NCBI RefSeq assembly: GCF_001700505.1
Contig: NZ_MAPV01000043.1
Span: 31,371-69,176, forward strand
Length of the DNA: 37,806 nt
Reading direction: 5' to 3'
Source of the DNA: Streptomyces mutomycini
GTDB taxonomy: Bacteria; Actinomycetota; Actinomycetes; Streptomycetales; Streptomycetaceae
The translations under genes were made by a program, and so were the position numbers. A model generated the notes under the pieces. It made no database searches, was not told the DNA's origin, and saw nothing but the letters and a program-made list of their open reading frames with translations. Below are positions 26,110 through 36,889 of the stretch, piece by piece (position 1 is the first letter of the stretch; every line of letters starts with the position of its first letter).

Positions 26110-27921
26110 GTGAACGGCGGCGGAGGCCGAGCGAGACGCCTGACCCGTCGGCTGGCCGTGCAGAACGGCGCCGGCCGGCAGCTGTACATCCGCCGGCCCG
26201 CCCCCCTCGGGCGGCCGCGGGGCGACGGCTTCACCACCGCCGCGCGGATGCGCTGGCTCAACGAGGCGAGTACCCGGATCGGCACCACGCTCGATCTGGA
26301 GCGGACCGCTCAGGAGCTGGCCGCGTTCAGTGTCCCGCGGCTCGCCGACGCAGCCGCGGTCGATCTGCTGGAGTCCGTGCTGCGCGGCGAGGAGGGCGAG
26401 CGCGTCACCGGCACTGCGGTGCCCGTCACCCGGGCCATGGCCGTCCGGACCGTCCCCGCGCTGGAGGGACTCGAACCCTCACCGGTGGGCGAGGTGGTCG
26501 ACCGCCGGGAGCGCCGCGAGACACTCCTGACCACCGAGTGCCTGCGCAACGGCCGGCCCGTGATGGTCAGCCGGATGACTCCGCAGGACTTCGCGCGCGT
26601 CGCACCGACGGCGAGCGCCGAGGTCGCGATGCGCCGTCAGGGTGTCCACAGCTACATGGCCGTCCCGTTGATCGCCCGAGGCGTCCTGCTGGGCTCCGCG
26701 GACTTCGTACGCGCCGGCGACAGCCCGCCATTCCACCGCACCGACCTGGAGCTTGCGGGACAACTCGCCTCCATGGCGGCGGTGTTCATAGACAACGCCC
26801 GGCTCTACGGCCGTGAACGCGAGCACGTCGTCTCGCTCCAGCGCTCCCTGCTCCCGCGCGTCACGCCGCACACGCCCGGCCTGCGGGTGCACGCCCACTA
26901 CGCGCCGGCGGTCGAGGCGCACGGGGTGGGCGGCGACTGGTACGACGTCGTGGCACTCCCCAGCGGGCGTACGGCGCTGGTCGTCGGCGACGTCACCGGC
27001 CACGGTCTGCCCGCCGCCGCCACGATGGGCCGGCTGCGGACCGTCGCCCGTACGCTGATGATGCTGGACATCGCCCCCGACCGGCTGCTCGCCCGGCTCG
27101 ACCTGGCCACCCGCGACCTGGAGGACGACCAGGTCGCCACCTGCCTGTGCGCGGTCTACGACCCGGCGGACTCCAGCTACACGATCGCGAGCGCGGGGCA
27201 TCCGCCGCCGCTGCTGGCGGAAGCCGACGGGAGCGCCCGCTATCTCGACGTACCCGTCGGAGCGCCGCTGGGCGCCGGGGTCATCCCCTACGACCCGCTG
27301 CGGTTCCGCGGCCCGGTGGGCGGACAACTCGTGTTCTACACCGACGGCCTGATCAAGACACGTACCGACGACGTGGACGTACAGCTGGAAGGACTGCGCG
27401 CCTCCGTCGCCGCGATGACGCCCGAGCAGCTCGACGCCGGCGGCCCGCTCACCTCTCCCCGGCAGGACGACGGCCGGTTCGACGAGGCGGTCCTGCTGGT
27501 CGCGGGGGGCCATGTGCTCTCCCCCGAGGTGCGGTTGCGCGAATGGGACCTGCCGACGGAGGGCAATCCCGCCTCCACCGCCCGCAAGCTCGTCACCGAG
27601 CAGCTCGCACAGTGGGACCTGTCCGAACTCGCCGACGTGACGGAGCTGGTGGTCAGCGAACTGGTCGGCAACGCCCTGCGCTACGGCGGCGGTCCCGGCC
27701 GGCTCCGGCTGCTGTGCGACGAGCGGCTCCAGGTGGAGCTGGCCGACACCGGGCCCGACCTGCCGCAGATCCAGCACGCCGACGTCAGCGACGAGGGCGG
27801 CCGGGGTCTCCAGCTCATCAACTTGCTGTGCCGCAGGTGGGGTTCGTGCCGCACGGCCACCGGCAAGATCGTCTGGGCCGAGCAGAACGTCCCCGGCCGG
27901 GACGTGGACTCGGCCCCCTGA
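26110..27921 (+). CDS. GAF–PP2C phosphatase–HATPase regulator (RsbU/RsbW-like)
   Basis: A 603-residue soluble signalling protein of a type abundant in Streptomyces. A GAF-like sensor covers about 45–232. A SpoIIE-type PP2C phosphatase covers about 245–467, with metal-binding D276 in GGDWYDVV, D294 in GDVTGHGLPAAATM, SAGHPPPLL and D412 in FYTDGL. The C-terminal anti-sigma-factor-like ATPase domain (about 475–595) has N-box ELVVSELVGNALRYGG and GGRGLQLINLLC. The ATPase G1 loop reads DTGPDLP, with Asp instead of the second Gly, a variant frequent in this group. Probably acts on an anti-sigma antagonist; no partner gene is nearby. The GTG at 26110 is preferred because GGAGG lies eight bases upstream; the GTG at 26095 has none. 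Single gene, convergent with the protease gene. Confidence 0.9.
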   Translation: MNGGGGRARRLTRRLAVQNGAGRQLYIRRPAPLGRPRGDGFTTAARMRWLNEASTRIGTTLDLERTAQELAAFSVPRLADAAAVDLLESVLRGEEGERVTGTAVPVTRAMAVRTVPALEGLEPSPVGEVVDRRERRETLLTTECLRNGRPVMVSRMTPQDFARVAPTASAEVAMRRQGVHSYMAVPLIARGVLLGSADFVRAGDSPPFHRTDLELAGQLASMAAVFIDNARLYGREREHVVSLQRSLLPRVTPHTPGLRVHAHYAPAVEAHGVGGDWYDVVALPSGRTALVVGDVTGHGLPAAATMGRLRTVARTLMMLDIAPDRLLARLDLATRDLEDDQVATCLCAVYDPADSSYTIASAGHPPPLLAEADGSARYLDVPVGAPLGAGVIPYDPLRFRGPVGGQLVFYTDGLIKTRTDDVDVQLEGLRASVAAMTPEQLDAGGPLTSPRQDDGRFDEAVLLVAGGHVLSPEVRLREWDLPTEGNPASTARKLVTEQLAQWDLSELADVTELVVSELVGNALRYGGGPGRLRLLCDERLQVELADTGPDLPQIQHADVSDEGGRGLQLINLLCRRWGSCRTATGKIVWAEQNVPGRDVDSAP

Positions 27922-27928
27922 CGCACGC

Positions 27929-27962
27929 GACGGCCCCGGGGAGCGTACTCCCCGGGGCCGTC
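27929..27962. terminator. Bidirectional terminator, phosphatase and protease genes
   Basis: A perfect 14-bp stem (27929–27942 with 27949–27962) around a 6-nt loop lies between two convergent genes. Confidence 0.85.
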
Positions 27963-28018
27963 CCCGTTCAGTGGTGCGCGTTCCGGGCCGACGCCTGCTC
28001 GGCGTTCCCGGACGGTGC

Positions 28019-30061
28019 TCAGAAGGTGAGCTTGACGCTGTTGAAGGTGCCGGTGTCGCCGGAGTAGGCGTCCTGGATCTTGAGGTTCCAGGTGCCGTTG
28101 GCCACCTCGGACGAGGCGTTGACCGTGTAGGTCGCCACCACGTTGTCCGCGGAGTCGCTGGACGAGGAGTTCTTCAGCCGGTACGCCGTACCGTCCGGTG
28201 CCACCAGGTCGAGGACGAGGTCACCGCGGTAGGTGTGGCTGATGTTGACCGCCACCGAGAGGGTGCTCGGCGCGTTGCCGGTGACGCCGCTGACGACGAC
28301 CGGGATGCTGGTGGTGCTCCGGTCGGCGAGCGCCTTCACGGTCGTGTTCTGGAAGACCTTGCCACCCGGGTCGGTGCCACCGCCGGGGCGGGAGCCCACC
28401 GCGATGCCGGCCCACGCGTTGGCGACCGCGGTGTACTCGGCGCTGGAGGCGCCGTACAGCTCGGTGGCCACCGCCAGGGTGCCCGTGCGGGCCGCGGCGT
28501 AGTTGGTGGTGGAGGTGAACTTCGTGGTGAGCGCCTTGAACCAGATCTGCAGCGCCTTGTCCCGGCCGATGCCGGTCACCGGAAGGCCGTCGGACGTCGG
28601 CGAGTTGTAGGACACCCCGTTGACGGTCTTGGCCCCGCTGCCCTCGGACAGCAGGTAGAAGAAGTGGTTCGCCGGGCCCGAGGAGTAGTGCACGTCGACG
28701 GAGCCGATGCCCGAGTACCAGTAGTCCTTGGACGCGCCGTCCTGGCTCGGCTTGTCCATGTAACGCAGCGGGGTGCCGTCGCCGTTGATGTCGATCTTCT
28801 CGCCGACCAGGTAGTCACCCGGGTCGGCGGCGGTGTTGGAGTAGAACTCCACACCCGCCGCGAAGATGTCCGAGGTGGCCTCGTTCAGACCACCCGACTC
28901 GCCGCTGTAGACGAGACCGGCGGTGTTGGAGGTGACGCCGTGCGTCATCTCGTGGGCCGCCACGTCCAGGGAGGTCAGCGGAGCGAGGTTGCCGCTGCCG
29001 TCGCCGTAGGTCATGCAGAAGCAGCTGTCCGACCAGAAGGCGTTGACGTAGTTGTTGCCGTAGTGGACGCGGGAGTACGCGCCGACACCGTCGCCCCTGA
29101 TGCCGCTGCGTCCCATGACGTTCTTGTAGAAGTCCCAGGTCTCCGCGGCGCCGTAGTGCGCGTCCGCGGCCGCCGTCTCGGTGTTGGACGCGCTGCCGTT
29201 GCCCCACACGTCGTCGGTGCCGGAGAACAGGGTCCCGGTGCCGGACGTGCCGCGGTTCAGGTTGTACGTCTTGTGGTTGCCGCGCGCGGAGTCGGTCAGG
29301 TTGTACGAGCTGCCGGAGCCCGAGGTCCCCAGGGTCACCTGACCGCTGTACTGCGTGTTGCCGGTGCCGTTCTCGATGGCCTGCCACTCGAAGAGCTTCG
29401 CGCCGGAGGAGGCGTCCGTGATGACGTGCAGCTCGTTCGGGGTGCCGTCGTGCTGGAGGCCGCCGACGACGGTCTCGTACGCGAGCTGCGGGGTCCCGCT
29501 CGCCGCCCAGACGACCTTGCGCGGCGCCCTGCTCGCCTCGGTGCTCTTCGAACCGTCGGCCCGGGCCGCGGTGAGCGCCTGCTTCTCGGCGGTGGCCGGT
29601 GCGACCTCCGCACTGGTGCCGACCGCCTTCAGCTGGGCGCCGGTCGCCTTGGACGCCTTGGTGACGCCCTGGGTCGTGCCGGACTTCGACTCGGCCACGA
29701 CCAGGTCGCCGCCGAGGACGGGGAGACCGTCGAGCGTGCGCTCGTAGCGGGTGTGGGTCGTGCCGTCGACGTCCTTGACGACATCGCGGACCACGAGCTT
29801 CTCCGTGGCGCCGAGCCCCAGGTCCTTGGCGGTGGCCGCCTTGGTGGAGTTGGCCTCCCGGAGCAGTTCGGCACGCTGGGCGGGGGAGAGCTTCGCGGGG
29901 AGTGCGCCGGGGTCGGCTCCCTTGACCGCGGCGGCGGGAGCCGCAGTGGCGCCTTCGGGGGCGGCCGTTGCGGCACCGCCCTGCATTCCGACGGCGAGGA
30001 GAGCTGCTGCGGCTATCAGAGCGCCGGTCGCGGTGGCACGACGGCTGTGCGTGGATCTCAC
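28019..30061 (-). CDS. Secreted M4-family zinc metalloprotease with P-domain
   Basis: An extracellular thermolysin-like protease, 680 residues. Signal peptide 1 to about 34: an Arg-rich start, hydrophobic ALIAAAALLAVG, cleavage near ATAA. The propeptide (about 50–220) contains FTP- and PepSY-like parts. The catalytic domain starts around 230 and holds H370, E371 and H374 in VAAHEMTHGVT, third zinc ligand E394 in GGLNEATSDIF, and H458 in VDVHYSSGPANHFFY. A C-terminal domain of about 115 residues (VFQNTTVKALAD to the end) looks like a proprotein-convertase P-domain, probably for substrate binding. GTG start with AAGGAG five bases upstream. Monocistronic. Likely a nutrient-scavenging or aerial-growth protease, regulated from the 545-bp upstream gap. 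Confidence 0.94.
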   Translation of the reverse strand: MRSTHSRRATATGALIAAAALLAVGMQGGAATAAPEGATAAPAAAVKGADPGALPAKLSPAQRAELLREANSTKAATAKDLGLGATEKLVVRDVVKDVDGTTHTRYERTLDGLPVLGGDLVVAESKSGTTQGVTKASKATGAQLKAVGTSAEVAPATAEKQALTAARADGSKSTEASRAPRKVVWAASGTPQLAYETVVGGLQHDGTPNELHVITDASSGAKLFEWQAIENGTGNTQYSGQVTLGTSGSGSSYNLTDSARGNHKTYNLNRGTSGTGTLFSGTDDVWGNGSASNTETAAADAHYGAAETWDFYKNVMGRSGIRGDGVGAYSRVHYGNNYVNAFWSDSCFCMTYGDGSGNLAPLTSLDVAAHEMTHGVTSNTAGLVYSGESGGLNEATSDIFAAGVEFYSNTAADPGDYLVGEKIDINGDGTPLRYMDKPSQDGASKDYWYSGIGSVDVHYSSGPANHFFYLLSEGSGAKTVNGVSYNSPTSDGLPVTGIGRDKALQIWFKALTTKFTSTTNYAAARTGTLAVATELYGASSAEYTAVANAWAGIAVGSRPGGGTDPGGKVFQNTTVKALADRSTTSIPVVVSGVTGNAPSTLSVAVNISHTYRGDLVLDLVAPDGTAYRLKNSSSSDSADNVVATYTVNASSEVANGTWNLKIQDAYSGDTGTFNSVKLTF

Positions 30062-30606
30062 GCGGACTCCTTCTGCGAGGGGGCGACGGCCGACTGGGTG
30101 AGCCGGCCGGGCAAGGCAGGCGGTGCGCGGAACGGGGGAAGAGTGCCACCGCGAGCATGTGCCTGTCAGGACCGCGTCAACACATTGGCCGGAACTCGTC
30201 CGTTGCCGGAATGGTCGTGTTCGTTAACCGGACGTTTCACTGTGTGTCATCCATGTGGCCCCGTATGTCGCCGAGGAGGTCAACTGCCTTACAGCGCAAG
30301 GTGGAGAGGGGTCTCCATCGGTAGCCGTCGGATTCGGGGCCCGCAGAGGGAAGCGGACGGGGACCAGGGGCTGAGACGGCGCGCCGGGATGGCCGGATCC
30401 GTGCCGGACGCCGGCCCGGCAGGCGGCTCAGCCCGTGGGTGCGGTCTCGCCGGCTCGCCGGCGGGGAGCGGCCGCATCAAGCCGGGTGGCGGCCGCCGCG
30501 GGCCCCCGGGCCGGCGAGTGCGGGCCGGAGGGGGCCTGCGGACCGGGCGCGGGGACGGCGCCCGGTCCGCAGGCCGGGCCGCGTGCGGCGCCCGCGCCCG
30601 GGGGCC
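30062..30606. other. 545-bp gap upstream of the protease gene
   Basis: Holds the protease promoter region and the terminator of the upstream ABC operon. A -35-like TTGACG on the minus strand lies around 30175–30185, but no good -10 follows. I see no gene in it. Confidence 0.45.
30533..30575 (-). terminator. Terminator of the ABC exporter operon
   Basis: A perfect 18-bp GC-rich stem (30533–30550 with 30558–30575) around a 7-nt loop, 31 bp after the stop codon of the second ABC gene. Confidence 0.88.
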
Positions 30607-32478
30607 TCAGGCCAGGCTCTCCCGCCACGCGCGGTGCAGGCCCGCGAACCGGCCCGTGCCGCCGATGAGTTCGGCAGGGGCGCCGTCCTCCACGATGCGG
30701 CCGTTCTCCATCACCAGGACCCGGTCCGCGATCTCCACGGTCGACAGACGGTGCGCGATCACCACGGCGGTCCGCCCGTGCAGCACGGTGTCCATGGCCC
30801 GCTGCACCGCCCGCTCGCCCGGGACGTCCAGCGAGCTCGTGGCCTCGTCGAGGATCAGGACGGCGGGATCCGCGAGCAACGCGCGAGCGAAGGCCACGAG
30901 TTGGCGCTGCCCGGCGGAGATCCGGCCACCCCGCTTACGGACATCCGTGTCGTACCCGTCGGGCAGGGCACTGATGAAGTCGTGCGCCCCGATGGCCTTG
31001 GCCGCGTGCTCGATCTCCTCGCGCGTCGCCTCCGGGCGGCCGATCGCGATGTTCTCGGCGATCGTCCCGGAGAACAGGAACGCCTCCTGGGTCACCATCA
31101 CCACACCCCGCCTCAGCTCGGACGTCGCCAGGTCGCGCAGATCGGTACCGTCCAGCAGGACCCGGCCCTCCGTCGGGTCGTAGAAGCGCGCCAGCAGCTT
31201 GGCCAGCGTCGACTTGCCCGCGCCCGTCGAGCCCACCACGGCCAGGGTCTGGCCCGCGGGGATCGTCAGACCGAAGCGCGGGAGGACCTCGCCACCGGTG
31301 CGGTAGGCGAACCGCACCCCGTCGAACGTGACCGTCCGGCCCGGGTGCTCACCGGCGAGTACCGGCAGCTCCTTCGGCGCCCCGGGCTCCGGGACCGTGG
31401 GTGTCTGCGCCAGCAGGCCCGCGATCTTCTCCAGTGAGGCGGCCGCCGACTGGTAGGAGTTGAGGAACATCCCGAGCCGGTCGATCGGGTCGTACAGCCG
31501 TCGCAGATAGAGCACCGCAGCGGCCAGCACGCCCAGCGCCAGCGTTCCCGACGCCACCCGGTGGGCTCCCCACAGCACCATCGCGGCCACCGCCGTGTTG
31601 GCGACGAGCCGTGAGCCGACGACGTAGCGGGCCATCTCCAGCAGCGCGTCGCCGTTCGTCCGCTCGTGACGGCGGTTGAACACCGCGAAGTCCTCGTCGT
31701 TGGCGCGCTCCCTGCGGAAGGCCTGCACGGGGCGGATCCCGTTCATCGTCTCGGCGAACTTCACGATGACCGCGGCGATCGCCGAGGAACGCGCCGAATA
31801 GGCCTTGGCCGCCCGCCGCCGGTAGCTCCGCACCAGTAGGTACAGCGGGGCGAAGGAGGCCACGGCGATGGAGCCGATGCCGAGGTCCAGCCAGAGCAGC
31901 ATCAGGGAGATGGCCACGAACGACAGGACCACCCCGATGAGTTCCTGCAGGCCCTCGCTCAGCAGCTCGCGCAGGGACTCCACGTCCGTCGTCGAGCGGG
32001 AGATCAGCCGGCCCGAGGTGTAGCGCTCGTGGAAGTCCACACTCAGCGCCTGCGAATGGCGGAAGATCCGCCCGCGCAGGTCGAGCAGCACGTCCTGGTT
32101 GATCCGCGCGGCCACCCGGATGAAGGCGTACTGGAGGAGCCCCGCACCGACCGAGCACACCGCGTATCCGATGCCCACGGCGGCCAGCGGACCGTAGTCG
32201 TGGTCACGGAACGCGGGCACACCGCTGTCGATGGCGTACGCGACGAGCAGCGGCCCCGCCTGCACCGCGGCCTGCTGGACGACCAGCAGGAGGGAGGCCA
32301 CGACCACCCTGGCCCGCAGGGGCCCGAGCAGGGAGGTCAGCAGCGCCCAGGTCGCGCCCCGGGGCGTGGGCAGGGCGTCGGCGTCGAACGGGTCCGCCCC
32401 GCCGGCCCGCCGGCCGGACTCCTCCTCGGACAGGTCCTCACCGGCGAGGGCCGGCCCGTCGGCAGTCGTACTGGTCAT
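30607..32478 (-). CDS. ABC exporter half-transporter, catalytic-site subunit
   Basis: A 623-residue membrane protein with a six-helix exporter domain (about 45–340) fused to an ATPase domain (about 375–623). It has Walker A GSTGAGKST, an intact Q-loop (VTQEAFLFSG), the signature variant ISAGQ at 520–524, Walker B LILDE with catalytic E545, and switch His in VIAHRLSTV. An acidic soluble N-terminus of about 40 residues precedes the first helix. The ATG overlaps the upstream partner's stop in ATGA, so the two make one heterodimer. The substrate (lipid, peptide or drug) cannot be told from sequence. Followed by a strong terminator. Confidence 0.92.
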   Translation of the reverse strand: MTSTTADGPALAGEDLSEEESGRRAGGADPFDADALPTPRGATWALLTSLLGPLRARVVVASLLLVVQQAAVQAGPLLVAYAIDSGVPAFRDHDYGPLAAVGIGYAVCSVGAGLLQYAFIRVAARINQDVLLDLRGRIFRHSQALSVDFHERYTSGRLISRSTTDVESLRELLSEGLQELIGVVLSFVAISLMLLWLDLGIGSIAVASFAPLYLLVRSYRRRAAKAYSARSSAIAAVIVKFAETMNGIRPVQAFRRERANDEDFAVFNRRHERTNGDALLEMARYVVGSRLVANTAVAAMVLWGAHRVASGTLALGVLAAAVLYLRRLYDPIDRLGMFLNSYQSAAASLEKIAGLLAQTPTVPEPGAPKELPVLAGEHPGRTVTFDGVRFAYRTGGEVLPRFGLTIPAGQTLAVVGSTGAGKSTLAKLLARFYDPTEGRVLLDGTDLRDLATSELRRGVVMVTQEAFLFSGTIAENIAIGRPEATREEIEHAAKAIGAHDFISALPDGYDTDVRKRGGRISAGQRQLVAFARALLADPAVLILDEATSSLDVPGERAVQRAMDTVLHGRTAVVIAHRLSTVEIADRVLVMENGRIVEDGAPAELIGGTGRFAGLHRAWRESLA

Positions 32479-34277
32479 CGGGCGCTGCCCTCCTCGGGGA
32501 CAAGGACACCGGTGTCGTGGGCACCGGACATCAGCCAGGCGTATTCGGCGTTGGTGCGCAGCAGTTCCTGATGGGTGCCGACGGCGCTGATCCGGCCCTC
32601 GGACAGCAGGGCCACCCGGTCCGCCAGCATCACCGTGGACGGCCGGTGGGCGACGACCACCGCGGTCGTCTCCTCCAGCACGCGCCGCAGCGCCGCCTCC
32701 ACCAGCGTCTCCGTGTGCACGTCCAGGGCGGAGAGCGGGTCGTCGAGCACCAGGAAGCGCGGCCTCCCGACGACGGCGCGGGCCAGCGCGAGGCGCTGCC
32801 GCTGGCCGCCGGAGAGGCTCAGCCCCTGCTCACCGACCTGTGTGTCGACGCCCTGCGGAAGCTCGTGGACGAAGTCGGCCTGGGCGACCGACAGGGCCCG
32901 GCGCAGCTCCTGTCCGCTCGCGCCCTGCGCACCCATCAGCACGTTCTCCCCGACGGTCGCCGAGAAGAGGGTGGGCTCCTCGAAGGCCACCGACACCAGC
33001 TCCCGGAGCCGGGACCTCTCCATGCCTGCGACGTCCTCGCCGTCCAGCAGGATGCGGCCGCCGGTGACATCGTGGAGGCGGGGGACGAGCGCCGTCAGCG
33101 TCGTCTTGCCACAACCCGTGGCGCCCACCAGGGCCATCGTCTCGCCCGGACGGATGCGCAGATCGATCCGGGCCAGGACGGGCGGTGAGCCGGGCTCGGC
33201 GTCGGGGTAGCGGAACTCCACCCCTTCGAAGACGATGCCCTGTCCGCTCCCCTCCGCCCGCTCTCCACGGAGCGCGGGCTCCGGCTCCTCCGCGACGTCC
33301 ATGACCTCGAAGTAGCGGTCGGCGGCCGTCGCCGACTCCTGGCTCATCGCCAGCAGGAAGCCGATCGACTCGACCGGCCAGCGCAGCGCGAGAGCCGTCG
33401 AGAGGAACGCGACGAGCGTGCCCGCGGACAGACCGCCGTCGGCGACCTCGATCGTGCCGAGCACCAGCGCGGCACCGATCGCCAGCTCGGGAATGGCGGT
33501 GATGAGCGCCCAGATCCCCGCGAGGAGCCGTGCCTTGCCCAGCTCCGTGGTGCGCAGCCGCTGCGCGAGCGCGCGGAAGGCCAGCGCCTGGCTGCGGTTG
33601 CGGCCGAAGCCCTTGACGATACGGATGCCCAGCACGCTCTCCTCGACGACGGTCGTCAGATCACCGACCTGGTCCTGGGCCTTGCGCGCCACCAGCGCGT
33701 ACTTCGTCTCGAAGAGCGAACACAGGACCATGAGGGGGACGGCGGGCGCGAGCAGCACCAGCCCCAGTGACCAGTCCTGGGCGAACAGGATGACGAAACC
33801 GACCAGGATCGTCGTGGCGTTGACCAGCAGGAACGTCAGCGGAAAGGCGAGGAACATCCGCATCAGCATCAGATCCGTGGTCCCGCGCGAGAGCAGCTGT
33901 CCCGACGGCCAGCGGTCGTGGAACGCTACCGGAAGCCGCTGCAGATGGCGGTAGAGGTCGGCGCGCATCGACGCCTCGACCCCGGCCAGCGGCCGGGCCA
34001 CGAGCCACCGCCGGAGCCCGAACAGCGCGGCCTCGGCGATCCCCAGCAACAGCAGGAAGAGTGCCCCCAGCCACACCCCGCCCGGATCACGGTCCGCGAC
34101 GGGGCCGTCCACCATCCACTTCAGGATCAGCGGGATCACCAGGGCGAGACAGGACGCGAGTATCGCCACGAGGGCCGCGCTGATCCAGCGAGCACGCACC
34201 GGTCTGACATAGGGCCACAGTCGCAGGAGGGAGCGCACGGCGGACCGGTCCGTGGGCTCTGCAGGTTTTCCGGGCAT
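32475..34277 (-). CDS. ABC exporter half-transporter, degenerate-site subunit
   Basis: A 600-residue exporter half with six membrane helices (about 30–310) and an ATPase domain (about 345–600). Walker A GATGCGKT is at 385–392 and the canonical signature LSGGQ at 488–492. Two catalytic positions differ from consensus: the Q-loop glutamine is Glu (E433 in AFEEPTLFS), and the Walker B glutamate is Asp (D513 in LVLDDPLSALD). Such changes mark the non-hydrolysing site of heterodimeric exporters like TM287/288. First gene of a two-gene operon, coupled to its partner by 4 nt. The ribosome binding site is weak; a TAGGCT at the -10 position eight bases before the ATG would allow a near-leaderless message. 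Confidence 0.92.
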   Translation of the reverse strand: MPGKPAEPTDRSAVRSLLRLWPYVRPVRARWISAALVAILASCLALVIPLILKWMVDGPVADRDPGGVWLGALFLLLLGIAEAALFGLRRWLVARPLAGVEASMRADLYRHLQRLPVAFHDRWPSGQLLSRGTTDLMLMRMFLAFPLTFLLVNATTILVGFVILFAQDWSLGLVLLAPAVPLMVLCSLFETKYALVARKAQDQVGDLTTVVEESVLGIRIVKGFGRNRSQALAFRALAQRLRTTELGKARLLAGIWALITAIPELAIGAALVLGTIEVADGGLSAGTLVAFLSTALALRWPVESIGFLLAMSQESATAADRYFEVMDVAEEPEPALRGERAEGSGQGIVFEGVEFRYPDAEPGSPPVLARIDLRIRPGETMALVGATGCGKTTLTALVPRLHDVTGGRILLDGEDVAGMERSRLRELVSVAFEEPTLFSATVGENVLMGAQGASGQELRRALSVAQADFVHELPQGVDTQVGEQGLSLSGGQRQRLALARAVVGRPRFLVLDDPLSALDVHTETLVEAALRRVLEETTAVVVAHRPSTVMLADRVALLSEGRISAVGTHQELLRTNAEYAWLMSGAHDTGVLVPEEGSAR

Positions 34278-34384
34278 CAGGAGCGAGCCTAAGGTTCACC
34301 ACTGACATCGCTCACGTGGTTTTCCGGTCACGCGCGGTGGGTCGCAGTGCCCTGTCGACCGATCGGCTGACGCCGCTACGAGCG

Positions 34385-34412
34385 GGACGGCGGATACCGG
34401 CGCCGCCCGTCC
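34385..34412 (-). terminator. Possible terminator after glgX
   Basis: GGACGGCGG (34385–34393) pairs with CCGCCCGTCC (34403–34412) with one bulged base around a 9-nt loop, 88 bp past the glgX stop codon. It is imperfect. Confidence 0.4.
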
Positions 34413-34499
34413 GCCGGAATCCTGTCGGGCGCGATCATCGAAGTGGACGGGGTCCGGAGGACACCCGCGAGGGCGGCATCCTCGGCTGAGCCCGCCCCC

Positions 34500-36734
<2,235 letters not shown>

Positions 36735-36889
36735 CTCTCAGCCTCCTGCGGCTCGTAGGAGCGGCCACCCGGCAGAAGGAGTGCGCGGCGTCCCGGCCGC
36801 GCCCTTCCTGGCGGTGTCCTCCCCTCTGTTCTGCCCACCGGCGGCCCCGCACTCACGTTTCCCCGGGGCGGCCGCGTCGTTGGGGGAGC

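Noticed and set aside
27971..31183. 1070-codon plus-strand open frame across the protease and ABC genes
   Set aside because: It runs antisense to two clear genes and has low-complexity Val/Arg/Gly composition.
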